The notes under the pieces were generated by a model. The model did no database searches. It was not told the origin of the DNA and was given only the letters and a program-made list of their open reading frames with translations. Positions 19,772 to 28,680 of a stretch of DNA of 36,611 nt are shown here, piece by piece. Source of the DNA: Deltaproteobacteria bacterium (GTDB lineage: Bacteria > Desulfobacterota > JADFXK01); contig JADFYA010000003.1 of NCBI GenBank assembly GCA_015233285.1, forward strand, positions 1 through 36,611. The letters run 5' to 3'. Numbering within the stretch: the stretch's first letter is position 1; every line of letters begins with the position of its first letter. Made by a program: the position numbers and the translations under genes.

Positions 19772-19810
19772 AACCTGGTTTTGGTCTATCTTGAAATAGA
19801 TTACCAGGTT
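19772..19810 (-). terminator. Stem-loop across the 3' end of the Uma2-like gene
   Basis: AACCTGG (19772-19778) pairs with CCAGGTT (19804-19810). Inside it TCTAT pairs with ATAGA around a short loop, giving a two-part hairpin that covers the stop codon at 19801-19803. There is no T-run after it, so it may be a weak terminator, an mRNA-stability element or chance. Confidence 0.35.
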
Positions 19811-20397
19811 TCACCCTCTCGCCGCTCAAAAACAGCATCCAGATCGATGACCAATCCGGGCAAAGTGGCTACCTCCAGGTTGCCCTTGACGGCATGAACC
19901 AGTGGCGGCCCATATTTGCCGTCTTGGCCCAACACCCGGATGATTACGGTGGCATAACCGGGATAGATGATCCAGTATTCTTTTACGCCGTGCTTTTCGT
20001 ACAAGGCCAATTTTTCGGCCTGGTCTTTCCTGGATGTATGGGGCGAAAGAATTTCCACGATGAAATCAGGAGCGCCGCAGCAACCCCGGTCATCAATCTT
20101 GGCCGGGTCACAAATGACCGTGATATCCGGTTGCACCACAGTGGAGATGTTCTGGTCGGATTGGTTCGTCTGAGGGAGCCTAACGTCGAAGGGGGCATAG
20201 AGAGCTTCACATTCGCGGCCAAGCAGAAATTGGTCTATCTGTCTGAACAAATTTCTGGATATCCTTTGATGCCGAATCGATGGTCCCGGACTCATGTCAT
20301 AGGGCACACCTTCAATGATCTCCCACCGCTCTTCCTCCGGCCAGGTCAGATAATCACCATAGGTGCAGTTTTCTTGCTTGCGGGCAGTTGTAGTCAT
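19801..20397 (-). CDS. Uma2 family (DUF820) putative endonuclease
   Basis: A 198-residue member of the Uma2/DUF820 family with a PD-(D/E)XK-like fold. Recognisable parts are the N-terminal TYGDYLTWPEEERWEIIEG, a helix SIRHQRISRNLFRQI, the core VVQPDITVI (Asp), PDFIVEILSPHTSRKD (Glu plus Lys/Asp) and YEKHGVKEYWIIYP. A nuclease activity is inferred from fold only; the cellular role of this family is not established, and copies are often numerous in one genome. The ATG is preceded by gggaggaa at 5-7 nt, a strong site. It is transcribed toward the mutase gene with about 200 bp between. Confidence 0.85.
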   Translation of the reverse strand: MTTTARKQENCTYGDYLTWPEEERWEIIEGVPYDMSPGPSIRHQRISRNLFRQIDQFLLGRECEALYAPFDVRLPQTNQSDQNISTVVQPDITVICDPAKIDDRGCCGAPDFIVEILSPHTSRKDQAEKLALYEKHGVKEYWIIYPGYATVIIRVLGQDGKYGPPLVHAVKGNLEVATLPGLVIDLDAVFERREGETW

Positions 20398-20896
20398 GAG
20401 AATTCCTCCCGAGTTATGACCACCGGCTGGTCAAACTTCCATGGCAGGAAAGAAATTCAATCGCTAAGTTACGCCTATCTTAACTATATATCGTAGCATA
20501 AAACCTGGTTCATTGCAACCAAATAGGGATTGCCTGGCTGAGTTATAGAGCCTGCTCGACTATCTTCATGTGGGTCAGGTGCGGATAGAGGAGAAGGTTG
20601 TCAACGGTAGGAAAAATAGCTGAGGGTTTTACATAGGCGCAAAGGATTCAGGACAGGATGGGGGCAGATAGCCAGTTTTGCACCAGCGGCATAGGCATCA
20701 ACCGGAGGGAGAGGGTGGGGAAGACAGGCAACCGCCGGATCATCTTCTCCCACCTCTCGAAATAGGATAATCTTGGCCCGTCTCACGGGGTCCGCTTCCG
20801 GGAAATAACCATCCAGGCGCCAAATTTAGTTAAATATATCAGGCGTGATCGAGAAAAGCGGTTGTTTTAACTGATTATGGCGTAAACGATTCTTAG
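20398..20896. other. Intergenic region with one doubtful open frame
   Basis: About 500 bp between the Uma2-like gene and the thioredoxin-like gene. A minus-strand frame (about 20601-20820, including GYFPEADPVRRAKIILFREV) looks partly protein-like, but it has no proper start or ribosome site and gives no family I recognise; it may be a gene remnant. No RNA gene, terminator or repeat was seen. The promoter candidate at 20490-20518 lies here. Confidence 0.4.
20490..20518 (-). promoter_or_regulatory. Weak promoter candidate for the Uma2-like gene
   Basis: On the minus strand TTGCAA (20513-20518) is followed after 17 nt by TACGAT (20490-20495), each matching the sigma70 consensus at four of six positions. 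It is about 95 nt upstream of the ATG at 20397. Confidence 0.3.
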
Positions 20897-21361
20897 CTAC
20901 TTATTTTCGCCGAATTTTTCCTTAACATGCTTCAGCATTTTGATCATCTGATCTGCGTCCATATACCCAATGATTCGGCCCAATTTGTCGCCTTTGGCGG
21001 ACAGCATCCAAAAAGTGGGAATGCCTCGAATCTGGTAATTGACAGCCAGGTCTCTGTCTTTGACGGTATTCACCCTTACCGCGACATAGTGCTGGTTTAG
21101 AGATTCAGCCACTTCTTGCTTGGAAAATACGTCTTTTTCCATCTTGACACAGACGCCGCAATAGTCTGCGGTGAAGTCCACAAAAACCAGTTTATTCTCT
21201 TTTTTGGCTTTCTCCAGGCCATCCTTGTAATCCATCCAGTTGATCTTGGCGGAGTGGGTCTCAGAAGAAGGCGCCGCCGCAGGTTCCATACCGGCATAAC
21301 CCAGTAGGAAAATCATCACGACGGCCAACCCGGCCACAGCCAGCAAACGTTTTCGGTCCAC
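20897..21361 (-). CDS. Membrane-anchored thioredoxin-like protein
   Basis: A 154-residue protein with an N-terminal signal-anchor (LLAVAGLAVVMIFLLGYAG) and a thioredoxin fold outside the membrane. The redox pair is Cys68-Cys71 in DFTADYCGVCVKME, and the cis-proline loop is RGIPTFWML. The spacing and the KVFVDFTADYC style match the thioredoxin_7/DsbD-C-terminal-like group that reduces or maintains periplasmic thiols, for example in cytochrome maturation. No lipobox cysteine is present. It starts with GTG at 21361, supported by aaggag 6 nt upstream. It stands alone, with about 270 bp to the methyltransferase gene on the same strand; no partner such as DsbD is nearby. Confidence 0.88.
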   Translation of the reverse strand: MDRKRLLAVAGLAVVMIFLLGYAGMEPAAAPSSETHSAKINWMDYKDGLEKAKKENKLVFVDFTADYCGVCVKMEKDVFSKQEVAESLNQHYVAVRVNTVKDRDLAVNYQIRGIPTFWMLSAKGDKLGRIIGYMDADQMIKMLKHVKEKFGENK

Positions 21362-21630
21362 TTCTCTCTCCTTCTTTCACGGACATCTAAAAAAGACACC
21401 CGAAGTTTGATGAAAACGATTTATCACCAAAAAACCGGATATCTCAATCTCAGGCAGACCCTGACACACCAAACCGGGCCCCAGTCACTTAAGCGTGCTC
21501 AGAACCGGGGTGAAGTTGAATTTTCACAATAAATTATCAGATTACCGCCGGCGAGGTCAAACAATTTCGGTATCTTCCGTTTAATATCAAACACAAAGGC
21601 AGACCATGGCCAAAGGCGGGGGGGCAAAAA

Positions 21631-22563
21631 TCAGGTGGCCAGACCTAGTGATTTTTGCGACCTGTCCATGATGAATTCTTTGATTCTTCTTTGGGCCAAC
21701 TCAACGTAAGCTTCATCTATTTCGTATCCGATGAAGTGACGGCTGGTCTTGATGGCCGCTAAAGCAGTCTGGCCGCTGCCCATGAAAGGATCCAACACAA
21801 TCTCTCCATCGTAGGTGTAAAGCTGGGCCAGTCTATAAGGCAACTCGACCGGGAATGGGGCCGGATGCCCGATCTTCCGGGCGGATTCCGATTGAAACGT
21901 CCAGATACTTTTAGTGTATTCCAGGAATTCTTCCTTAGTCAAAGTGCTCTTTCCGTCACAGAGGTTCTTCCGTCCGAAGGTACCTTTTGAAAAGATAAGA
22001 ATATACTCATGAACGTCTCTGAGGGTAGGATTGGCCGGAGAAAGCCAGCTCCCCCAGGCCGTAGAAGAACCCGCGCTGGAAGCTTTGTTCCAGATGATTT
22101 CCCCCCGCATTAAAAATCCCAACTCAAGCATATCGTTTATGATATAACCGTGCAAAGGAACATACGGTTTTCTGCCTAGATTGGCGATATTGATGCAGGC
22201 CCTGCCGCCGGGAACCAGCACCCGCCGGACTTCCGTCCACACTCTCTTGAGAAACATCAGGTATTCGCTAAGACTATGATCTGCATCATACTCTTTCCCG
22301 GCGTTGTAGGGTGGCGAGGTAACCATCAGGTGAATACTATTATCCGGCAAATCATCCATGCTTTCTGATGAAGCCCGGTATATCAAGTCAAGTTTCTGCG
22401 GATCTATCGAGTTGGATTGACAGTCCGAATCATCTCCCTTATCCAGACCTTCATATAACCGGCTGCCGTAAAAAGAGGTGGCATCGTGGTTGGCCCGGCC
22501 CGGAGACCCAAAAGCAGATGTCCGTGTGCCTTGTCGGCCGGTTTTCGGAACTCTTAATTTCAT
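21631..22563 (-). CDS. Beta-class DNA methyltransferase (N4-cytosine or N6-adenine)
   Basis: A 310-residue S-adenosylmethionine-dependent DNA methyltransferase. The catalytic motif TSPPYNAGKEYD comes first (about residue 82), and the AdoMet motif VLDPFMGSGQTALAA comes near the C-terminus (about 254), followed by FIGYEIDEAYVELAQRRI. This order defines the beta class. TSPPY fits either N4-cytosine or N6-adenine methylation, and the target site cannot be read from sequence. ATG 22563 is chosen over the upstream in-frame TTG 22581; agagga is 4 nt before it. The first 60 or so residues are polar and atypical. No restriction endonuclease gene is adjacent, so it is an orphan methylase or the remnant of a restriction-modification pair. 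It follows cheB after 95 bp. Confidence 0.88.
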   Translation of the reverse strand: MKLRVPKTGRQGTRTSAFGSPGRANHDATSFYGSRLYEGLDKGDDSDCQSNSIDPQKLDLIYRASSESMDDLPDNSIHLMVTSPPYNAGKEYDADHSLSEYLMFLKRVWTEVRRVLVPGGRACINIANLGRKPYVPLHGYIINDMLELGFLMRGEIIWNKASSAGSSTAWGSWLSPANPTLRDVHEYILIFSKGTFGRKNLCDGKSTLTKEEFLEYTKSIWTFQSESARKIGHPAPFPVELPYRLAQLYTYDGEIVLDPFMGSGQTALAAIKTSRHFIGYEIDEAYVELAQRRIKEFIMDRSQKSLGLAT

Positions 22564-22658
22564 CTTATCCTCTGAAAACAATCCGGCTCAGCCCGCCCGA
22601 AGCCATAATTAAGGGGATTGGCAATGGCTATCCGATGTTTGATGATGGATGTGTCTTT

Positions 22659-23702
22659 TTATTCCAGCGCCTTGATGATTTCTCCGGCGATCATGTCTAT
22701 CGGGGCGATGACATCGACGCCACCCATCTTGATGGCTTCCTTGGGCATCCCGAAGACGACGCACGAGGCTTCATCCTGGGCGATAGTCTTGGCCCCGGCT
22801 TGTTTCATCCGGAGCATCCCCTGGGCCCCGTCCGCGCCCATGCCGGTCAGGATGACGCCCACGGCATTAGGCCCGACATATTTGGCCGTGGAATTAAACA
22901 AGATATCTACGGCCGGCCGCTGATGGTTGATCATGGGGCCGGTCTTGACCTCGACGTAATACCTGGCTCCGCTGCGTTTGAGCAACATATGAAAATTCCC
23001 TGGGGCAATCAGGACCAGGCCGGGATGGAGAGTGTCGCCATCCACCGCCTCCCGGACCTCCATTTGGCACAGGCCGTTAAGGCGATCGGCAAAGGCGGCG
23101 GTGAATTTGGGGGGCATATGCTGGACTATGGCAATTCCCGGAGAATTGGCCGGCATTCTGATCAGGACGTTCTTGATCGCTTCCGTCCCCCCGGTAGATG
23201 CGCCCAGGGCAACCACTTTGTTGGTGGTCTTGGCCAGCGCAGTCGGGATGGCCAGGGGCTTTCCCCGGTCAACCACAGGGCTATTTTGAGGATTTTTGAC
23301 CCGGTGCCGGACCAGATAGGCTGCCCGGACTTTCTCCACCAGTTGGTCGCCCATCTCGCCCACCGAGTAGGATGAACCAGGCTTGGACATGACCTCCACC
23401 GCCCCTGAGGCCAGGGCCTCCATGGCCAGGACACCTCCCTTTTCGGTCAGAGAACTAATAATAATTACCGGTAACGGGTAGTATCTCATCAACCGCTTTA
23501 GGAATGAAATACCGTCCATGCGGGGCATTTCCACGTCCAGGGTGACCACGTCGGGGGCCAACTGAACGATCTTGTCTCTGGCCACGTAAGGATCGGGCGC
23601 GGTGGCCACGACTTCGATGTCGTTTGTCTTTGATAAAATCTCAGAGAAAATCTTACGGACGACAGCCGAATCATCTACAACTATTACCTTGATTTTTGAC
23701 AT
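22659..23702 (-). CDS. cheB: Chemotaxis response regulator / protein-glutamate methylesterase
   Basis: A 347-residue CheB that removes methyl groups from chemoreceptors when phosphorylated by CheA. The receiver domain has Asp10-Asp11 and phospho-acceptor Asp56 (VVTLDVEMPRMDG). The methylesterase domain carries the catalytic triad Ser169 (GASTGG), His195 (VQHMPPKF) and Asp291 (GMGADG). The length is normal and no domain is missing. It is the last gene of the chemotaxis operon, 24 nt after the HDOD gene. Its ribosome site is weak. Confidence 0.97.
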   Translation of the reverse strand: MSKIKVIVVDDSAVVRKIFSEILSKTNDIEVVATAPDPYVARDKIVQLAPDVVTLDVEMPRMDGISFLKRLMRYYPLPVIIISSLTEKGGVLAMEALASGAVEVMSKPGSSYSVGEMGDQLVEKVRAAYLVRHRVKNPQNSPVVDRGKPLAIPTALAKTTNKVVALGASTGGTEAIKNVLIRMPANSPGIAIVQHMPPKFTAAFADRLNGLCQMEVREAVDGDTLHPGLVLIAPGNFHMLLKRSGARYYVEVKTGPMINHQRPAVDILFNSTAKYVGPNAVGVILTGMGADGAQGMLRMKQAGAKTIAQDEASCVVFGMPKEAIKMGGVDVIAPIDMIAGEIIKALE

Positions 23703-23726
23703 AGCAGATCTTTGCCGTTTATCCGG

Positions 23727-24566
23727 TTATTTAATATTTTGTTGGGCCAGTTCCAAACGGGGGTAAAACATTACCAACAGCATATCCAGGTCGTCTTGTG
23801 TGAGCTTAAACCGCTGAAGGGTCGTATTATTGGCCGCCATAGACAACCCGACAACGCCCACTCCCACACCAAGGAACAGGACCAGGTTGTTGGCCAGGTG
23901 AACCAGGGCCGTGAGATCCGAGGCAGTCGGCGCCTTTTCAGGTTCGTGATGAAAGGTAATAGCACTGACTATGGGCTCGGGGAACTTCCATTCCAGGGCG
24001 ATCAATCCGCCCAACTGACCATGATCCATGCCGATTATCAACCCCTCCGCCTCAGTGAAAAGTTTGCCGTGGCCGACCAATTCCTGAATAAGCATAAATT
24101 CTTCAGCAACGAACTGGGCCAGGACTAATTTCCCGATGTCATGAAGCAAGGCGGCGGTAAATAACAAGGGCAGATCTTTCCAACCCACTTTTTCCCCGAG
24201 TAGCTCGGCCATGGTGGCCACGGCCATGGAATGTTGCCACAACTCCCCCGGCGCCAGGCAATAGCCTTGATGTTCGCCCTGGTAGAGGGGTAAAATACCT
24301 GAAGCGACCAAGAGTTGATGGGTATTTTTGTGGCCCAGCATGGTCAGGCCGTCACGCAGGCTGGTGACTTTCCGATTAAGGCCAAAGTAGGCAGAATTAC
24401 ATAGTCTTAAAACATTGGCGGTGACGGCCTGATCATACATCAAAACCTGGGCCAGTTGCTGGTTGGACACCTCAGACTTTTTGAGCATATCTAAAGCCCG
24501 CTGCACGGTCTTGGGAAACGGCGGAAGGTTTGTGATTTTATTTACTACCTCAAATATGTCGGTCAT
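23727..24566 (-). CDS. HDOD domain protein within chemotaxis operon
   Basis: A 279-residue HDOD protein. It shows the family start ITNLPPFPKTVQRALDML, the LRLCNSAYFG motif, and an HD-like LLHDIGKLVLAQF with a later AITFHHEPEKA. HDOD proteins are signalling modules related to HD hydrolases, often without enzymatic activity; here an HD pair is retained, so activity is open. Its start ATGA overlaps the cheD stop by 4 nt, implying translational coupling. Placement between cheD and cheB suggests it modulates the chemosensory pathway. A hydrophobic stretch near residue 235 (LFLGVGVGVVG) is probably a buried helix. Confidence 0.92.
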   Translation of the reverse strand: MTDIFEVVNKITNLPPFPKTVQRALDMLKKSEVSNQQLAQVLMYDQAVTANVLRLCNSAYFGLNRKVTSLRDGLTMLGHKNTHQLLVASGILPLYQGEHQGYCLAPGELWQHSMAVATMAELLGEKVGWKDLPLLFTAALLHDIGKLVLAQFVAEEFMLIQELVGHGKLFTEAEGLIIGMDHGQLGGLIALEWKFPEPIVSAITFHHEPEKAPTASDLTALVHLANNLVLFLGVGVGVVGLSMAANNTTLQRFKLTQDDLDMLLVMFYPRLELAQQNIK

Positions 24567-25075
24567 AGCTCCACCATTTCCTCACCGGGCATTTTGACCA
24601 GGACCCGGCCGGTAGTGATGCTGAGACGCATGGTCCGGTTGGTCACGCCACCCACCGTCTGGGAGACGATGCGCACATTGTTTCTCGTCAGAATATTCAC
24701 CAACGCCTCGTAGTTTCGTCGGCCGATGTTGAAGAAATTCGTTTCATCCATAATTTGGGAGCCGCCGGCCACCTTGACCACCAGGCGGTTCTTTTTGGCG
24801 CCCATGGCGTAACATGTCCGGAACAATAGGGGTATCCCGGTGTCTGCAAACATAAATGGATTAGCTTTGGCTTTCGATGTATCTATCTGTGATTCTGGTA
24901 ACATATAGTGAAGAAGACCGCCCACCCCGGCCACCGGATCATGAATGGCCACACCGATACAGGAGCCCAGAGAATAGGTGACTAGGACGTCGTCTTGATT
25001 ATTTGACGTCTTCATGTCGGCAATGCCGACGATCACGTTATTTCTAAGCGTTTCGTTGTACATATGAGTAACCAT
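24563..25075 (-). CDS. cheD: Chemoreceptor glutamine deamidase
   Basis: A 170-residue CheD that deamidates receptor glutamines and often works with CheC or with the kinase. The catalytic Cys39 (SLGSCIGVAIHDP) and His56 (GLLHYMLPES) are present, together with the VAGGSQIM loop and the NIGRRNYEA helix. The ATG at 25075 or the one at 25063 may be used; neither has a strong ribosome site. No cheC gene is visible in the window. It lies 53 nt after cheR and overlaps the HDOD gene by 4 nt. Confidence 0.95.
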   Translation of the reverse strand: MVTHMYNETLRNNVIVGIADMKTSNNQDDVLVTYSLGSCIGVAIHDPVAGVGGLLHYMLPESQIDTSKAKANPFMFADTGIPLLFRTCYAMGAKKNRLVVKVAGGSQIMDETNFFNIGRRNYEALVNILTRNNVRIVSQTVGGVTNRTMRLSITTGRVLVKMPGEEMVEL

Positions 25076-25128
25076 TACCGATCGTCTGCGGTATCCGGGG
25101 AATGGCGGGTCATCCTATAAATGGATTA

Positions 25129-25977
25129 TTACTTGCTGTATATCGTTGGTTTCACATATTTAAATGAATGCGTTACCCCGGCCAGGCTTTCCGAATGTCC
25201 CACAAAAAGGTGGCCGTCTTCACCCAACTGTTGATAATATTTATTAACCAGGGTCTCCTGGGTGGACCGGTCAAAATAAATCATCACGTTCCGGCAAAAG
25301 ATAACGTCGAAGAGCCGGTTGAAGGGAAAAGGTTTCATCAGGTTCAGGTAACGAAAGGTAATGATATTCTGCAGGGTGTCTTTGACTCGAAAGTATCCTT
25401 GCCACTGGCCGTTGCCCCGCTGGAAATAGGCCCGCAGCATATTGGGGGGAATACCGGCGACCCGGTCCTTTTCATAAAGACCGCATTGGGCCTTGTCCAA
25501 AACCTGGGTGGATACATCTGTCGCCAGTATCTTGATGTCCCAGCAGCTTCGATCGGGTAAGGCATCCAAAACCGTCATGGCAATGGAATAGGGTTCCTCA
25601 CCCGTGGAACATCCAGCGCTCCACAGCCGCAACTGATTGTTATGTTTTTTGCTTTTCTTAAGGGTCAGGTGGGGAATAAGCGTTTCTTTCAGAAAGGTGA
25701 AGTGATCTGATTCCCTAAAAAAACTGGTGACATTGGTGGAGATGGCGTTGACCATGGCAACAAGTTCATCTTGATCATGACCGCATTTGAGATATTCATA
25801 GTAGTCCTTAAAGGAAGTCAGGCAAATCTCCCTGATTCTCTTACTTAATCGGGCCTTGACCAGTTCCTTCTTGCCTTCATGCAGATTAATGCCCACCTGC
25901 TGATAAATCAATTCCCGAAACCGTTGAAAATCGGCGTCGGTACAGGCTATTTCGAGTATTAGGCCCGGTTGGCGCAT
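25129..25977 (-). CDS. cheR: Chemoreceptor methyltransferase
   Basis: A 282-residue CheR that methylates receptor glutamates with S-adenosylmethionine. The N-terminal helical domain (FRELIYQQVGINLHEGKKEL, LSKRIRE) precedes the AdoMet domain with LWSAGCSTGEEPYSIAM, ILATDVSTQVLDKA, FDVIFCRNVMIYF and LFVGHSESL. The length is typical of the simple class without TPR repeats. The ATG at 25977 lies inside the end of cheA (19-nt overlap), so translation is likely coupled. Confidence 0.97.
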   Translation of the reverse strand: MRQPGLILEIACTDADFQRFRELIYQQVGINLHEGKKELVKARLSKRIREICLTSFKDYYEYLKCGHDQDELVAMVNAISTNVTSFFRESDHFTFLKETLIPHLTLKKSKKHNNQLRLWSAGCSTGEEPYSIAMTVLDALPDRSCWDIKILATDVSTQVLDKAQCGLYEKDRVAGIPPNMLRAYFQRGNGQWQGYFRVKDTLQNIITFRYLNLMKPFPFNRLFDVIFCRNVMIYFDRSTQETLVNKYYQQLGEDGHLFVGHSESLAGVTHSFKYVKPTIYSK

Positions 25978-28232
25978 TCAAATAACCCCGCCACATCTAT
26001 GATCAATCCTATTCGGCCGTCACCCATGATGGCTCCTCCGGCTATCCCCTTAAGTTTATTAAACGCCTCGCCCATGCTTTTAATTACCACCTCTTGCTTG
26101 CCGATCAGGGTATCCACCAGCAAACACCGTTTGGTCGCCTCATTTTCCACTACCACCACCAGTCCTTCGGTGGGATTAGTGATGGAATCATGGATGTTAA
26201 ACAGGCGGTTTAATCGAATCAGGGGCAGGAGCCCATTCCGCAGTTTGATCGTTTCACCCGTCTTTTGCACCGTGATAATATCAGCCTGATTAGGCCGGAA
26301 AGACTCAACTACGGAAAGAGTGGGGATGATGTATCGTTCTTTACCGATGCCTACGATAATCCCGTCTATGATGGCCAGGGTCAGGGGGAAGCGGAGCATA
26401 AAAGATGTTCCCTGCCCCTGAGTTGATTCTATCTCGATCTGGCCTCTGAGTTCATTAACCACATTTTGGACTACATCCATACCTACGCCCCGGCCGGATA
26501 CGTCGGTAATTTTTTCGGCCGTGGAAAACCCGGGAGCAAAAATCAAAAGGAAAATTTCTTTTTCGGATAATTCGGCACCTTCTTGAATCAGACCTTTTTC
26601 TACAGCCTTCCTGATAATCTTTTCGTGATTAAGGCCGCGGCCGTCATCTTTTATTTCTATCATCAATTTGCCGCCTTGATGGAAGGCGTTCAGAGAGATC
26701 AGGCCGGTGGCCGGCTTGCCCGCCCGGACGCGGTCGTCGGGATCTTCTATGCCGTGATCGACTGAATTTCGAATCAGATGGACCATCGGTTCATAAATCT
26801 TGTCAACCATCTTGCGGTCAAGTTCCGTCTCTTCCCCCGTGGTCACAAAGTTGATTTTCTTATTTGATTTCCTGGCCAGATCCCGCACCAGCCGGGACAC
26901 CTTTTGAAAGGTCATCTTGATCGGAACCATTCTCAAGGACATGGCGGTGCGCTGAATTTCTGAAGTGATACCGGTGAGCCGGTTGAATTCGCGGGATAAT
27001 CTTTGGTTCTGCTGAGCCAGAGCGGCAATGTCCTGGCTGACCATGGACTGAGCGATAACCAACTCCCCGACCATGTCCACTAAGTAATCCAGCTTTTCCG
27101 TACCGACCTTGATCGTCTCCTGAGCTTCGACCTCCACGGCCTTCTGTTGATTTAGGGCCTTATTCACGACACCGGCCGAGACCAGCCCTTTTTCCACCAG
27201 CACCTCGCCGAAGAGCCTGCCTTCCTCCTTCATTTCCTGGGATTGGAGGGTCTGATCGATGTCTGAATAGGTGATCGCCCCCATCTCCACCAGCATCTCG
27301 CCAAGAGGCCTATTCTCCTTAGGCAGCAAAATCGGCTTGGTTTCCGGGACAAGAATCTGCTCTTGGTCCGGGAGATCTTCCTTCGGCGGTAAAACCGGCT
27401 CATCCTCCGGAACAACTCCCTTGCCTTGGATGAGGTGATCAATCCGTTCCAGATACGGGGCCAGGTCGAGTTGCGGTTCCACATCAAGGCCGCAAGCCAG
27501 GTTGTCTTTCAGTTGCTTTAACAAATTGTTGATCACGTCCACTGATTCGAGAATCAAGTCCACCACCTGCGGGGTCATGGACATTTCGCCTTCCCGGACC
27601 TTGTCCAGGAGGTTCTCCAAATGGTGGGCAAAGGTATTGGTGGTGACTAGATTGATAAACCCGGACACCCCCTTGACTGTATGGAAAGCCCGAAACACGG
27701 CATTAACCATGTCCGTATTATCCGGATCGGATTCCAGGTCGAGCAAATGCTTCTCCACCTCGCCTAGAATATCGGCAGCTTCGGTAATAAATTCATAGCA
27801 TGTCTCTTTATCGGTTATCTTGTGCTCTGAAAGATTGGTCGCCGGTAGCCCACATACGGGTTCCGCCGCGGGCTCCTCAGAGGTCATCTCCGGCAGGCCG
27901 AAAATATCCCTTAGCCGGGCCAGGTATTCTTTTATCTCATCATCTTTATCAGTGCCTCTGGTCAGATCCTGGAGGAGAGTCACTCCTGAGGACAAAACTT
28001 CCGGTACCATTTTGGCGGCCTGGTGTCCCTGCTCTAAAATAGCAAATTCTACCACTGCCTCCAGGGCGCGGCAGATTAAATTTATCTGACTGTCAACGGG
28101 AGCAGCGTTTTTTATGATCGCGATGTTACTTAATAATTTCCCTAATCCGGCTAGATCACCGTATTCCAGCAGGACCAGTTCCATGGCCAGGTTATCCAAT
28201 AGGGATTGAAGCACCGATTCGTTTTGATCCAT
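25959..28232 (-). CDS. cheA: Chemotaxis histidine kinase CheA with inserted MshEN-like modules
   Basis: A 757-residue CheA. An N-terminal helical region of about 130 residues precedes the Hpt domain with phospho-histidine in AFHTVKGVSGF (about residue 182). Two similar segments follow at about 305-365 (PLGEMLVEMGAITYSDID and RLFGEVLVEKGLVSAGVV), resembling MshEN/T2SSE N-terminal modules. Then come the dimerisation domain (KLDYLVDMVGELVIAQSMV), the ATPase domain (HLIRNSVDHGIE, IKDDGRGLN, GRGVGMDVV) and the CheW-like P5 domain to the end. It passes phosphate to CheB here and presumably to a CheY elsewhere. No P2 domain is obvious; the modules occupy its place. It heads the operon. Confidence 0.95.
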   Translation of the reverse strand: MDQNESVLQSLLDNLAMELVLLEYGDLAGLGKLLSNIAIIKNAAPVDSQINLICRALEAVVEFAILEQGHQAAKMVPEVLSSGVTLLQDLTRGTDKDDEIKEYLARLRDIFGLPEMTSEEPAAEPVCGLPATNLSEHKITDKETCYEFITEAADILGEVEKHLLDLESDPDNTDMVNAVFRAFHTVKGVSGFINLVTTNTFAHHLENLLDKVREGEMSMTPQVVDLILESVDVINNLLKQLKDNLACGLDVEPQLDLAPYLERIDHLIQGKGVVPEDEPVLPPKEDLPDQEQILVPETKPILLPKENRPLGEMLVEMGAITYSDIDQTLQSQEMKEEGRLFGEVLVEKGLVSAGVVNKALNQQKAVEVEAQETIKVGTEKLDYLVDMVGELVIAQSMVSQDIAALAQQNQRLSREFNRLTGITSEIQRTAMSLRMVPIKMTFQKVSRLVRDLARKSNKKINFVTTGEETELDRKMVDKIYEPMVHLIRNSVDHGIEDPDDRVRAGKPATGLISLNAFHQGGKLMIEIKDDGRGLNHEKIIRKAVEKGLIQEGAELSEKEIFLLIFAPGFSTAEKITDVSGRGVGMDVVQNVVNELRGQIEIESTQGQGTSFMLRFPLTLAIIDGIIVGIGKERYIIPTLSVVESFRPNQADIITVQKTGETIKLRNGLLPLIRLNRLFNIHDSITNPTEGLVVVVENEATKRCLLVDTLIGKQEVVIKSMGEAFNKLKGIAGGAIMGDGRIGLIIDVAGLFECANRA

Positions 28233-28680
28233 GGGGCATCCTCTTGAAGACTATCGATGATGGACAAGTTTAATGGGCCACCGACCTCAAGATTCGGGTT
28301 AGCCTTCTTCACCGCACTCCGGGTGGAGCCGCCGGGCCTTGTTCTAATGAAGGTCGAGTGTCTAGGCGTGAGACTGAGCCAGGCAATTGACAATCGCTGA
28401 TTAAATCAAAATAAATCAAATAAGTTAAATCGGTTGGATCGGCTGCCGACGATAATTGCCACAACCGTAGTAGTATATATCAGAAGTAAGTCAAAATGCA
28501 AAACGAATTTATCCCCCAAGCCGCCATATCCTTGCTGCTGTTGAATTACGCCTCCTGTGCGCAAGATACCTCAGGTGACACTCACGGCTCGTCATTCTCA
28601 CAAGAGCTGAGAAAACGGTCGCGAGGACCATCAGAGGCGAGGTTGGATTGGAAAGGTGAGATTTTGATTTCGGCCGGGGA
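28233..28680. other. Spacer between rdrB and cheA with weak promoter candidate
   Basis: About 450 bp without a gene I trust. On the minus strand TTGACT (28489-28494) is followed at 16-17 nt only by a poor -10, about 240 nt before the cheA ATG. The segment resembles that upstream of the left-edge sensor (TTGACTTAC-TC shared). An A+T-rich patch with repeated aaatcaaa lies at about 28400-28430. No terminator with a clear T-run was found after rdrB. Confidence 0.4.

Noticed and set aside
20601..20820. Minus-strand protein-like frame between the Uma2-like and thioredoxin-like genes
   Set aside because: It lacks a credible start and any recognised motif; at most a remnant, so not listed as a gene.
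19801..22563. Uma2-like protein and DNA methyltransferase as a restriction-modification pair
   Set aside because: They are more than 1 kb apart with an unrelated gene between, and Uma2 proteins are not known as cognate restriction enzymes.
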